From Pseudomonadales bacterium (GTDB lineage: Bacteria > Pseudomonadota > Gammaproteobacteria > Pseudomonadales > Azotimanducaceae): a DNA stretch of 64,000 bases. Shown piece by piece: positions 17,079-25,232 of this stretch. The notes under the pieces are model-generated. The model was not told where the DNA came from. It saw nothing but the letters and a program-made list of their open reading frames with translations, and made no database searches. The first letter of the stretch is position 1. Every line of letters begins with the position of its first letter. The stretch covers positions 1 through 64,000 of the forward strand of contig JAHRVQ010000050.1 in the NCBI GenBank assembly GCA_019090615.1, given 5' to 3'. Position numbers and translations under genes: made by a program.

Positions 17079-19436
17079 GTGAAGGGCACAGGTAGTAGTA
17101 AGGATACGGAAATGGGTACAGATACAGCGACCGAAAATGGTGGTTCCTACGCATATATAATTTATTTGGCCCGAGTATTATTGGCAGCTTGTCTTTTAAG
17201 CAGCTGTGCGCTGGTCGCTGGCGAGCAGTCAGGTCGTTCTTTGGGCTCTGGCAGTTCTACAGGCTCTGGCAGTTTTACAGGCTCTGGCAGTTTTACAAAC
17301 GGCGGAGAAAGCAGTGGCAAGAACAATGTCAAGAACAATGTCAAGAACAATGTCAAAGTTGAACTGATTTCAGAGGGGCTTCTAATTCAGCCTGGAGGAA
17401 GCTTTTATCTGTTGTTCAAACAAGATATTCGACCAGGGTGGCATACTTATTGGCGTAACCCTGGGGATTCCGGTGCCGCTACTGAATTAGACTGGCAGTT
17501 GCCTGAGGGCTTCAGGGCTGGCGAAATTGAATGGCCGTATCCGCATCGTGTGCCTTATGGACCACTGATGAATTTTGGTTTTGAAGGCCAGGTATTACTA
17601 CTAACACGCTTTCAGGTACCCGATAGTATTGAGGCCGGTTCGTTCGTCATCGGTCTGGCGGCTGATTGGTTGGTCTGTGCTGACATATGTATCCCAGAGC
17701 ATGCTGATCTTGAAATTATATTAAATATAGGGTCACCCACGCAGCCTGCTGTGGTTGACGGTGCGTCTGCAGACGGGCTTCGCTCGCCGCAGACAATTGC
17801 CGATTTATTTGTCCTGGCGAGACAAAGGTTGCCGGCCAAAGTTGATATTCCATCAACCTATCAGGTTGTAAATGAGGTGTTGACGGTCAATGTACAATTA
17901 CCTGTTGGGCAGTCACAGCGGTTACAGTCCGAGCTGGTGGATGCGATTAGTTTCTTCCCTTATAGCGAAGGTGTTATCGATCATGCGGCGGCTCAGACAG
18001 TTAGGTTGGTGAAGGGGGGCATTGAATTAAAGACTAAAACTGGCTTTGATTATCAGTCATCGAGCCGGTTTGACGGTATTATACTGGTTAAGGAAGATAC
18101 TCCGGGTCAAATATCCACGGCCTTCGAAATTACCCCTCAGAGTATGATAACGACAGGTACTGACACCGGAGCGATAGACCGTGCTGGTAATACGACGTTG
18201 GTCTGGGCACTTGTGCTGGCTTTTCTTGGTGGCCTCATACTTAATTTGATGCCCTGCGTTTTCCCCGTGTTATCTATCAAAATTCTTTCCCTGGTAGAGA
18301 GGGCAACAGGTACTCACAGCAGTATTCGAATTCATGGCTGGGCGTATGTACTGGGTGTGGTCTTCAGTTTCATTGTCATCGCCGCAGTGCTCATGGGGTT
18401 AAGAACCAGTGGGGCAGAAATAGGCTGGGGATTTCAACTTCAATCTCCCTGGGTTGTGGCGAGCCTGGCTTATTTATTTGTGTTGATTGGTCTCAATTTC
18501 GCGGGTTATTTTGAGTTAACGGGAGGGCTGGCTGGATTGGGTCAGGGATTGACGCAACAGGGTGGTTTAGCGGGTTCGTTTTTTACCGGTGTGTTGGCAA
18601 CCGTGGTTGCTGCGCCGTGTACTGCCCCGTTTATGGCAGGGGCCATTGGCTATGCGTTGACGCAAAATAATTTGACTACACTGCTGGTTTTTATGCTGCT
18701 CGGTATAGGTATGGCGACACCCTATCTATTGCTGTGCTATTCGCCCGTGCTATTAAAAAAGTTACCAAAGCCGGGTGTGTGGATGGAGAAGGTGAAGGAG
18801 TTGTTGGCCTTTCCAATGTTCGCATCGGCAGTATGGTTAGTATGGGTTTTGATCATTCAAACAGGTTCGGCAGGGTTTTTCTCATTTGGTGTTGGTCTTG
18901 TGATTCTGGGTATCGCTATCTGGATTTTGAAGAATCTGCTAGCAAGCAAATTACCGAGACGAATTGGCCAGGCAGCTGCTTTTATGTTGATTGCCTGCAC
19001 AGCTTATATACTATTTGATTTGCAGGTGATTGACGCTAGCAGGGCGCAAAATTCTGCGTTGGGTTCGCAATTACAACAACCAGAGACCAGTAGTGGATTA
19101 ACCTACGAAGTTTATTCGCCGCAGCGTTTGCGGGAGGCGAGAACTGAGGGGCTGGTGTTTGTGAATTTTGATGCAGCCTGGTGTATAACCTGCAAACTTA
19201 ACGAGGCAGTGGCGCTGAATAGCAGTGCCGTTAAAGCGGCCTTCGAGATGCATAAGGTCACCTATTTTAAGGCTGACTGGACTAACCGAGATCCTGAGAT
19301 TACACGAAAACTAGAAGAATATGGGCGCAGCGGTGTGCCTATGTACTTGCTGTATAAAAATGCGTCAGAGCGCGCTGAAATATTACCTCAGATACTAACT
19401 GCAGATATTATTATCAATGCTTTGCAAGCAGATTAG
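17079..19436 (+). CDS. DsbD/ScsB-like thiol:disulfide interchange protein
   Basis: Inner-membrane protein-disulfide reductase carrying electrons from cytoplasmic thioredoxin to periplasmic thiols, 785 residues. After an N-terminal export signal (about 25-50) and a repeat-rich spacer comes a large periplasmic domain with GWHTYWRNPGDSG and WLVCADICIPE, as in ScsB-type proteins. An eight-helix DsbD core (about 375-650) holds LMPCVFPVLSIK and the paired APCTAPFMAGA, whose cysteines form the membrane redox pair. The C-terminal thioredoxin domain has the active site AAWCITCK. The start used is GTG at 17079; an internal ATG about 10 codons on is also possible. It is longer than E. coli DsbD, partly because of the spacer. 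Confidence 0.9.
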   Translation: MKGTGSSKDTEMGTDTATENGGSYAYIIYLARVLLAACLLSSCALVAGEQSGRSLGSGSSTGSGSFTGSGSFTNGGESSGKNNVKNNVKNNVKVELISEGLLIQPGGSFYLLFKQDIRPGWHTYWRNPGDSGAATELDWQLPEGFRAGEIEWPYPHRVPYGPLMNFGFEGQVLLLTRFQVPDSIEAGSFVIGLAADWLVCADICIPEHADLEIILNIGSPTQPAVVDGASADGLRSPQTIADLFVLARQRLPAKVDIPSTYQVVNEVLTVNVQLPVGQSQRLQSELVDAISFFPYSEGVIDHAAAQTVRLVKGGIELKTKTGFDYQSSSRFDGIILVKEDTPGQISTAFEITPQSMITTGTDTGAIDRAGNTTLVWALVLAFLGGLILNLMPCVFPVLSIKILSLVERATGTHSSIRIHGWAYVLGVVFSFIVIAAVLMGLRTSGAEIGWGFQLQSPWVVASLAYLFVLIGLNFAGYFELTGGLAGLGQGLTQQGGLAGSFFTGVLATVVAAPCTAPFMAGAIGYALTQNNLTTLLVFMLLGIGMATPYLLLCYSPVLLKKLPKPGVWMEKVKELLAFPMFASAVWLVWVLIIQTGSAGFFSFGVGLVILGIAIWILKNLLASKLPRRIGQAAAFMLIACTAYILFDLQVIDASRAQNSALGSQLQQPETSSGLTYEVYSPQRLREARTEGLVFVNFDAAWCITCKLNEAVALNSSAVKAAFEMHKVTYFKADWTNRDPEITRKLEEYGRSGVPMYLLYKNASERAEILPQILTADIIINALQAD
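17244..17297 (+). repeat. 18-nt tandem repeat, three copies, in DsbD-like spacer
   Basis: Three in-frame copies of GGCTCTGGCAGTTYTACA just after the signal sequence, encoding Gly-Ser-Gly-Ser-Ser/Phe-Thr repeats. Confidence 0.95.
17319..17354 (+). repeat. 12-nt exact tandem repeat, three copies
   Basis: Three exact in-frame copies of AAGAACAATGTC, encoding (Lys-Asn-Asn-Val)x3, only 21 nt after the 18-nt array and before the periplasmic domain. Confidence 0.96.
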
Positions 19437-19516
19437 TCCTATTGGGGGTGACCTTCCTGCCGGTCAATTCCCCTTACCTGGCAGGGTGGAGTGAAGGGTA
19501 ACGGACAAGCCTGTAA

Positions 19517-19939
19517 TCAGGCGTCTAATATTGCGCTTGCCTGGCCCTTGATAACTTCATTGCCTGTTTCATCTGTGGTGGAAATTTCAATATCTGCCAG
19601 GTGTTCTCCTGCTTCCTGCCTAATTGAAGTTATTGTCGCTGTTGCTGTTAAGGTAGCACCTGGGAACACTTGAGAAGTGAAGCGTACGCCATAACTTTTT
19701 AGCCGTCCATCACCGACAAAATTAGTTAACATTTTGCCAGTCATACCCATAGATAACATTCCGTGGGCAAAAATAGAGGGGTATCCAGCTATCTCAGTGG
19801 TATAAATTTCGTCGCTATGCAGGGGATTATAATCACCTGAGACACCAGCATATTGTACGATTTGCGTGCGTGACAGGTTGCGGCAAATTTCTTCTGCATA
19901 AGTATCGCCGACATTGATGTTGCTTGCTTTAAGGGCCAT
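19517..19939 (-). CDS. MaoC-like (R)-specific enoyl-CoA hydratase, catalytic subunit
   Basis: Hot-dog-fold hydratase, 140 residues, with the hydratase-2 motif SGDYNPLHSDE supplying the catalytic Asp and His, followed by FAHGMLSMGMTGKML. It adds water to trans-2-enoyl-CoA. The ATG at 19939 is chosen because AGGAAT precedes it on the minus strand and the protein then starts with the family-typical short N-terminus; the frame is open further upstream. It sits 22 nt downstream of a companion gene for a second hot-dog protein. Such two-gene heterodimers are known for bulky substrates such as steroid side chains. Confidence 0.87.
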   Translation of the reverse strand: MALKASNINVGDTYAEEICRNLSRTQIVQYAGVSGDYNPLHSDEIYTTEIAGYPSIFAHGMLSMGMTGKMLTNFVGDGRLKSYGVRFTSQVFPGATLTATATITSIRQEAGEHLADIEISTTDETGNEVIKGQASAILDA

Positions 19940-19961
19940 GGGTATATTCCTGTTGCAAAAG

Positions 19962-20465
19962 TTAAGAAGTTGCTGGGCGCTCTGTGCGCACACCGACCCC
20001 AGTTGCGGTAACAATTAGCTTGCCGTTTTGGTCGCGGTATTCAGTAATGGTTTCACTAAACATTAGTTTGCCACCACGCCGACCTTCCTTCTCCCATGAC
20101 TTGCCTGGTTTAACCGTAGTGCTCAAAACATCGCCAACTTTCACTTGATGATGATAAACGTAGTGTTGTTCGGCATGTAATCCACCACCCCCACCTGAAT
20201 TACCTGATGATTCTTTTTTCCCGGTGATGCCGGTTGCCTGTTTCGCTGAGCCAAACCACTCCTGGCCTATTTTTGGCCTAAGGAAATAATTGGCATCGAA
20301 TTGGGCGCTCGCCTGAACAAAGGTGGGTGGGGCAATCGTACACCCAGGTTCCGTTGCCCTGGCATATTCAGCGTTGTAGTACAGCTCGTTAGCATCACCT
20401 ATGGCTCGTGCAAACATCATTATATGCCCAGCTTCGATAGGGAATTTATCCACTGCCATATTCAT
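19962..20465 (-). CDS. MaoC N-terminal-type (FAS1-like) dehydratase subunit
   Basis: Hot-dog-fold protein of the MaoC_dehydrat_N type, 167 residues. It has PIEAGHIMMFARAIGDANELYY at the front and QHYVYHHQVKVGDVL and GGKLMFSETITEYRDQNGKLI later. It lacks the Asp/His motif of the partner, as expected of the structural, substrate-shaping half of a heterodimeric enoyl-CoA hydratase. It is first in a two-gene operon with the catalytic subunit. A Gly-rich loop (residues about 90-97) looks inserted. Confidence 0.85.
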   Translation of the reverse strand: MNMAVDKFPIEAGHIMMFARAIGDANELYYNAEYARATEPGCTIAPPTFVQASAQFDANYFLRPKIGQEWFGSAKQATGITGKKESSGNSGGGGGLHAEQHYVYHHQVKVGDVLSTTVKPGKSWEKEGRRGGKLMFSETITEYRDQNGKLIVTATGVGVRTERPATS

Positions 20466-21017
20466 CTCCGTAGTTGTCTGTCAGGATCGCGATCCAGTTG
20501 ATTATTGATAGCTTATGCGACGTTAAGTCGCGACTAACTTACAAATAACTTGCGGTAAGCGTCAAGGCATTTGTCGTCTGTAGCTATTTACAGTGGGTAT
20601 GTAAAAGGTATTTTCGGACGTTCAATGCTGTCTTTTAAATTGGTGCGGGGTGTGCTCGCTTGATATTGAAAAGATGTTGTCAAGCATTATTGGGGAATTT
20701 ATTTTTGTCTGTTTTTGTGTTTTTCACTTGAGGCGAAATCTTTGCCAATGTAGTATTTGGATTCCCCTTTTCAAGCAATGAAGTTGAGAAACTTTGTCTC
20801 TGCTGCATTTGCTGTTAGGTATAATTTTGGAAAATGGACTTGACAAAATTGCAACAAAAATGCGGCCATGTATTGCTAGCTTCATTAGAGGCTTTTTTAT
20901 GTGGAGAGGAAACTGCAATGTTGTTAGGTTGGTATGATCCGCTGGTTCTATAAGATGAGACTAAGATCGTAAAGGTAGTAGTCATAATAATGCATATCAA
21001 GGTTAAAGCAGGGCTTT
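20466..21017. other. Intergenic region upstream of transposase-like gene
   Basis: 552 bp between the divergent MaoC operon and the Y1-transposase-like gene. I looked for REP-type palindromes (a short hairpin preceded by a GTAG/GGAG-type tetranucleotide) and saw none that is convincing. Nothing else recognisable. Confidence 0.4.
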
Positions 21018-21875
21018 ATGTCTAGACCCGTACGTATTGAATATCCAGGCGCTCACTATCATGTTACAAGCAAAGGCCAGGCGGTAAAAAAGCAAGGGAA
21101 CCATAAGCCGGTTTTTTTAGATGTTGAAGATCGGGCGATCTTTATCAACGTACTTGAGTCAGTTGTTTTGAGATTTGGTTGGCGGCTACATGCCTTTGTG
21201 ATGCTGGACAGTCATTATCATCTGGTGGTGGAGTGTCCGCAGGCCAATCTTTCTAAGGGGATGCGGCAATTAAATGGAGTGTATACTCAGCATTTTAATC
21301 GGCGCCATCAACAGGAGGGGTCACTTTTTCAGGGGCGCTTTAAAAGTATTTTATTTGAAGCTGAAATATATCTGTTGCCACTTTGTCGTCATGTTGTATT
21401 GAACCCTGTACGAGTCGGTGCATCCAGTTCAGCGCAAACCTATCGCTGGAGTAGTCATCGAGCAATGAGTGGCGCGATAAAATGTCCTGATTATCTTTAC
21501 ACCGATTCAGTGCTAAAATTTTTTGGTAAAAGAAAGAAAGACCGGCAGATGAAGTATCGCGATTATATTAAGGCTACAGATGATAGTGGGTCGCCTTTAT
21601 TGAATCGCAGTAACCAGGTTCTGTTGGGGTCAGCAAAATTTATTGGCGAAATGCAGCCAATACTTAATGGTGAGAAAATGGCTAAACGCGGGCCAAGTCA
21701 AGCGCGGCGCAGGCGGAGTTTGCCGATACTGTTCAAGAATGTGGCAAACAAACCGCGTTCCGAACGCAACGTGCTTATTATCAAGGCACACATCGAACAT
21801 TCTTATACGCTCATGGAAATTGGCGATCATCTTGGATTGCATTACACCACGGTGAGTAAGGTGGTGAATCAATAG
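21018..21875 (+). CDS. REP-associated tyrosine transposase-like protein (Y1/HUH), likely catalytically altered
   Basis: 285-residue member of the IS200-like / RAYT superfamily (PF01797). RPVRIEYPGAHYHVTSKG at the start and MLDSHYHLVVECP (H66 and H68, the HUH metal-binding pair) are diagnostic, as are EGSLFQGRFKSI and the LNPVRVG helix. At the position of the nucleophilic Tyr (four residues before the Asn of LNP; Tyr115 in E. coli RAYT) this protein has His125: CRHVVLNP instead of CRYxxLNP. The C-terminal 60 residues look like a helix-turn-helix (YTLMEIGDHLGLHYTTVSKVV). No terminal inverted repeats or target duplication are visible, so it is a domesticated or immobile gene rather than an IS. 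Confidence 0.85.
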   Translation: MSRPVRIEYPGAHYHVTSKGQAVKKQGNHKPVFLDVEDRAIFINVLESVVLRFGWRLHAFVMLDSHYHLVVECPQANLSKGMRQLNGVYTQHFNRRHQQEGSLFQGRFKSILFEAEIYLLPLCRHVVLNPVRVGASSSAQTYRWSSHRAMSGAIKCPDYLYTDSVLKFFGKRKKDRQMKYRDYIKATDDSGSPLLNRSNQVLLGSAKFIGEMQPILNGEKMAKRGPSQARRRRSLPILFKNVANKPRSERNVLIIKAHIEHSYTLMEIGDHLGLHYTTVSKVVNQ

Positions 21876-22204
21876 GGCAAGCCGTTAAAACTAAATTTGA
21901 GCATTTTTTGTGCTTTGATTTTGTAAGGTAGTCAGGTTATCCTTGCCAGGTTCGACGATGTATAGACGTTGTAAGGAGAGGCTGAAAAACCTTGAGTAGC
22001 GATACCACAGGTAATGAAGCGACTGCCGATAGACAGGGCCTACAGATATAAATAATAGAAGCGACCCTTTTTGCTGGGTTGAACCTATTAATAAATAGGC
22101 GAACGTTTAAAATAAAGAAAGACTGTATACGACGAAAGTAAAGTAACAAAAGCGCAAGAAGACAGTAAAAATAGAAGAAGTAATAGCTTCAGGAGTGGTA
22201 CAAA
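21876..22204. other. Spacer between transposase-like gene and exbD
   Basis: 329 bp without a credible gene. No ExbB-like reading frame is present. A good Shine-Dalgarno (AGGAG at 22191-22195) precedes the GTG start of the ExbD gene. Confidence 0.45.
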
Positions 22205-22606
22205 GTGCATAGAATTGTTCAGGAAACGCAGCAGGAAGAAGATGAAGTTGATTTGACGCCGATGCTGGACGTGGTATTCATCATGTTGATTTTTTTCATC
22301 GTGACGGCAACTTTTGTTAAAGAAATCGGTATCGATGTCAACAGCCCAGATAAAAATCAAAATGTTAAAGACGCTGATAAAAAGAGTATCGTGGTTCAGA
22401 TAACAAGTCGTGACAGGATAAAGATCAGAAATAGAGACATAGACTTCAGGGCGGTTCGTGCCAATATTGAGCGTCTACATGCTGAGACGCCGGATGCACC
22501 GGTAGTGGTGCAACCTCATCCAGAGAGTACAACTAATACCACCATCCACGTGATGGATGCCGCACGAGAAGCAGGTGTTTATAATGTATCGATTGCGGCT
22601 ACATAA
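22205..22606 (+). CDS. ExbD/TolR-family biopolymer transport protein (orphan)
   Basis: 133-residue ExbD/TolR protein. It has a short cytoplasmic tail, one membrane helix LTPMLDVVFIMLIFFIVTATF with the proton-path Asp, and a periplasmic domain ending VMDAAREAGVYNVSIAAT. ExbD normally works in a complex with ExbB and TonB to energise outer-membrane transport. Here neither partner is adjacent: a transposase-like gene lies upstream and a terminator downstream. GTG start at 22205 with AGGAG nine bases before. It may assemble with an ExbB encoded elsewhere or be left over from a larger cluster. Confidence 0.9.
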   Translation: MHRIVQETQQEEDEVDLTPMLDVVFIMLIFFIVTATFVKEIGIDVNSPDKNQNVKDADKKSIVVQITSRDRIKIRNRDIDFRAVRANIERLHAETPDAPVVVQPHPESTTNTTIHVMDAAREAGVYNVSIAAT

Positions 22607-22678
22607 ACTATTGCAGCTACAAATTGTAGTTTCGATGCAGCAAGGATGACGCAAGTTAGTACCTGTAAAATATAAAAA

Positions 22679-22704
22679 AAGCCTCGTTAAGCGAGGCTTT
22701 TTTT
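22679..22704 (+). terminator. Rho-independent terminator after exbD
   Basis: AAGCCTCG, loop TTAAG, CGAGGCTT running directly into a T-tract. A run of A before the stem makes it potentially bidirectional. It lies 73 nt after the exbD stop. Confidence 0.93.
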
Positions 22705-22808
22705 ATTCAGTAAATAATTCATGGCCATAGATTGATTTTCAATCGGCTGAACTAACGACACTACGTAGCTAGATGGAAATGTTTAGCGAAAAGAAATCAG
22801 GGGTTAAC

Positions 22809-23387
22809 ATGGAACTCATATTGATCAGGCATGGGTTACCTGAAGAGCGTTATAGTGAGGATGGTTCACCCGCTGATCCACCGCTCTCTACTACAGGGTT
22901 TGAGCAGGCCCAAAAGCTGGCCGACTGGATGCAGGCGACACAAATTGATCGTCTTTATTCAAGCCCGATGCAAAGAGCATTGCAGACAGCGCAACCACTT
23001 GCTGAGAGCAAAGCAATCGAGATAGAGGTGTGTGAAGGTGTGGCTGAATTTGATAAGAAGTCCCGTGGTTATATTCCCGTCGAACAGTTAAAGGAGCGAG
23101 ACTATGAAGCCTGGGTTCGATTAATGAACGGCCAGGTGGGTAGTCATTTCCCGGTTTTTGCAAAAACGGTTTGTGATAGCCTGGATGAAATTGTTGCTGA
23201 AAATCGAGGACGACGGGTGGCTGTGACCTGCCACGGTGGGGTTATTAATGTTTGGGCGGCCCATGTGATTGGTTTCGAGCCAAAGATGTTCTTTGGACCA
23301 AATTATACCAGCATCAATGTTTTTCGCGCCTCAAGTGCTGGCAAAAAGTCCATTGTCACGCTGAATGAGTTTGTACACCTTAGGTAA
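22809..23387 (+). CDS. Histidine phosphatase family protein (phosphoglycerate mutase-like)
   Basis: 192-residue member of the branch-1 histidine phosphatase superfamily. LILIRHG carries the phosphorylated His, followed by YSSPMQRALQTAQPLA with the second Arg; TCHGGVINVWA holds the second catalytic His. The start at 22809 is preferred over 22773 because AGGGG lies just before it and the protein then begins two residues before the catalytic strand. Substrate unknown: the family includes sugar-phosphate mutases, SixA-type protein phosphatases and broad phosphatases. Monocistronic after a terminator. Confidence 0.87.
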   Translation: MELILIRHGLPEERYSEDGSPADPPLSTTGFEQAQKLADWMQATQIDRLYSSPMQRALQTAQPLAESKAIEIEVCEGVAEFDKKSRGYIPVEQLKERDYEAWVRLMNGQVGSHFPVFAKTVCDSLDEIVAENRGRRVAVTCHGGVINVWAAHVIGFEPKMFFGPNYTSINVFRASSAGKKSIVTLNEFVHLR

Positions 23388-23481
23388 TTAATGCCTATCA
23401 AGTTTGTAGAGAGGCATTAACTTTGGCTCCAAAGCACCTGCGCCTATACTTCAAATAAAAGTAGTCCTGGCAGGAGTTTTG

Positions 23482-24264
23482 ATGGAAGGTTTTCTCGTGT
23501 TTGCGTTAATAATGACAGGTATGGCAGGCTTGATAGTCGTGTTGCGTCGCCTGCGAGCGCGAGAAATGGCGGCCTTTCTAGATGCTGATATTTCCAGCTT
23601 AAATATCGAACAGGCTCCCAGAGAGCTGCCCCAGACCGCGACCAAACCCTCGCCGGTGTCGCACCGACAACTGATAGATAAGCTGGATTGCGCCGCAAGT
23701 TATTCTCTCAAGCGAAGTATGTTTGATGACTCCCTGAGAGCTTTAATGTTTGCTATGGACGACTATCTGGGGCAGCGTTATCGACTTTTCGTTAATATAG
23801 ACCTTGCAGATTTTGTTGCGACAGAGACGTTACAGGGACACCAGATCGCGGTGCTTATTTGTTCGCCGCAGAGCTTGTCGATTGTTGCGGGGGTAGACTT
23901 TATGTCAGTTAACGGCGATTCAAAAAGAGCTGACCTTCTACAGCGGGTTTTTGCAGATATCAAGATGCCGCTGGTATTTTTCCCTCGCTTGCAACAGTTT
24001 TCAGTGACAATGTTGGAGGAAAAATTATCGACGTTCCTGGGTGTAAACCTGATCACAGCCACCGCTAAACATTGTGATCGATGTGATCGTGCTATGGTGC
24101 AGAGAAAGGTGGTGCCGAGAAAGGTGGTGCCGAGAAAACCCGTACAGAGAAAAATCGCAGTAAAACAAAGCGAGCAAAAGATTTCAGGCGAAGCAGCCAT
24201 TAAGATGTGGGTTTGTAGTGCATACCCGAAATGTAAGGCGACGGCGGCTATAGTGCCGATATAG
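23482..24264 (+). CDS. DUF2726 protein with topoisomerase-type zinc ribbon
   Basis: 260 residues: one N-terminal membrane helix, then a DUF2726-like nuclease-fold-type domain (about 60-190; SVFADI-like core, IAVLICSPQSLSIVAGVDF). A C-terminal zinc ribbon follows, with CDRC at the front and the topoisomerase-like finish WVCSAYPKCKAT. About 50 residues between the two cysteine pairs are expanded by a 15-nt repeat encoding Arg-Lys-Val-Val-Pro. The ATG at 23482 follows AGGAG at 23472-23476. The stop codon TAG lies inside a second 15-nt tandem array (24251-24310). Function unknown; DUF2726 is often linked to nucleic-acid handling. Confidence 0.78.
   Translation: MEGFLVFALIMTGMAGLIVVLRRLRAREMAAFLDADISSLNIEQAPRELPQTATKPSPVSHRQLIDKLDCAASYSLKRSMFDDSLRALMFAMDDYLGQRYRLFVNIDLADFVATETLQGHQIAVLICSPQSLSIVAGVDFMSVNGDSKRADLLQRVFADIKMPLVFFPRLQQFSVTMLEEKLSTFLGVNLITATAKHCDRCDRAMVQRKVVPRKVVPRKPVQRKIAVKQSEQKISGEAAIKMWVCSAYPKCKATAAIVPI
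24103..24162 (+). repeat. 15-nt tandem repeat inside zinc ribbon
   Basis: Two exact units of AGAAAGGTGGTGCCG and two diverged ones. In frame, encoding RKVVP, RKVVP, RKPVQ, RKIAV between the two cysteine pairs of the DUF2726 protein. Confidence 0.92.
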
Positions 24265-24310
24265 TTAGTGCCGATTTAGTCAGTGCCGATTTAGTTAGTG
24301 CAGGTATAAT
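24251..24310 (+). repeat. 15-nt tandem repeat spanning a stop codon
   Basis: Units TAGTGCCGATATAGT, TAGTGCCGATTTAGT, CAGTGCCGATTTAGT and a decayed fourth. The stop codon TAG of the DUF2726 gene (24262-24264) is in the first unit; later copies repeat it in the same frame. Confidence 0.95.
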
Positions 24311-24361
24311 TTCGACGTAGCTCCTTCTAAGCCCAGTTACTATAAAATGCTAAACGCATGT

Positions 24362-25132
24362 TTAGCGGTTCGCTTCAGAGGTCCTGGCGCGGAGGGCAAT
24401 TTCTTCCTTCACTTTGGCGCTGATAATTTCTCGGGTTTTTTGGCAAAGGTCGGTGACCGATAAATTTTCATCCGGCAGAATCGGCGCCAGTATTTCCACC
24501 TGGACTTCCGTTTGGCCATGGAAGTTCAAGCTGTCTTTGGGTACTGCATCTTTGGAGCCATTGATAACGATAGGCAGGATAGGAATGCCCAAACGTTTCG
24601 CCAATACAAATGCTCCCTCCTTGAAGGGCCGCATTTCTCCCGAGACTGAACGCGTTCCCTCGGGGAACAGGTACACAGAACTACCATTCTTGAGATGTTT
24701 CTCACAGGCCTTATACATTTTTTTAATGCTGTTTTTCTTGCCGCGCTTTAATCTGATATAGCTGTTTAAATACATGTTCCAGCCTATAAGGGGAATGTTA
24801 AAGAGTTCGGCTTTTGAGACCCATTTAAAGTGGATAAACAGGGTGAAACATACCAGAATATCAACCACAGATTGATGATTCGAAACAATAACATACGTTT
24901 GTTTCGAATCGATCCTGGGTCGACCGATCACATTAACTCGCCAGGGTGGAAAAACCCATATATATAAGCTTGCCCAGAAACAGGTAAATTGGTGGAGGAG
25001 GCGTAAACGTCGATCAAAACACACCGTTGTCAGCCAAATAATAATTGCTACGGGAAATAGCAGCACAGAAGTAAGGGTGATAAATAGTAGAAGTAAGGTT
25101 GCAATCAGACGGTACAGTAGACGCTTAAACAT
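24362..25132 (-). CDS. 1-acyl-sn-glycerol-3-phosphate acyltransferase (PlsC-like)
   Basis: Lysophosphatidate-type acyltransferase, 256 residues, with two N-terminal hydrophobic stretches anchoring it to the inner membrane. Catalytic block I is NHQSVVDILV (the H-x4-D dyad), block II lies around WNMYLNSYIRLKRG, block III is LFPEGTRSVSG and block IV is ILPIVINGS. It esterifies lysophosphatidic acid or a related acceptor in phospholipid synthesis. Several paralogs per genome are usual, so it need not be the essential PlsC. It converges on the DUF2726 gene. Confidence 0.9.
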   Translation of the reverse strand: MFKRLLYRLIATLLLLFITLTSVLLFPVAIIIWLTTVCFDRRLRLLHQFTCFWASLYIWVFPPWRVNVIGRPRIDSKQTYVIVSNHQSVVDILVCFTLFIHFKWVSKAELFNIPLIGWNMYLNSYIRLKRGKKNSIKKMYKACEKHLKNGSSVYLFPEGTRSVSGEMRPFKEGAFVLAKRLGIPILPIVINGSKDAVPKDSLNFHGQTEVQVEILAPILPDENLSVTDLCQKTREIISAKVKEEIALRARTSEANR

Positions 25133-25182
25133 TCTGGGAAATTGTCACAACCAAAGGGGAAAAAAAAGACTATACCATGTAC

Positions 25183-25208
25183 GATGACTATCCTCGATGA
25201 CTATCCTT
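25183..25208. repeat. 13-nt tandem duplication
   Basis: GATGACTATCCTC followed by GATGACTATCCTT, in the divergent spacer between the acyltransferase and metallo-hydrolase genes. Confidence 0.9.
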
Positions 25209-25232
25209 CTATCACTACTCGGTTGTTAAGTT

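Noticed and set aside
19456-19485. CCTGCC / GGCAGG hairpin between the DsbD-like and MaoC genes
   Set aside because: Only a six-bp stem with a long loop and no T-run; left uncalled as a terminator.
20466-22204. REP palindromes expected around the transposase-like gene
   Set aside because: I found no short GC-rich hairpin with the usual tetranucleotide guide in the flanks.
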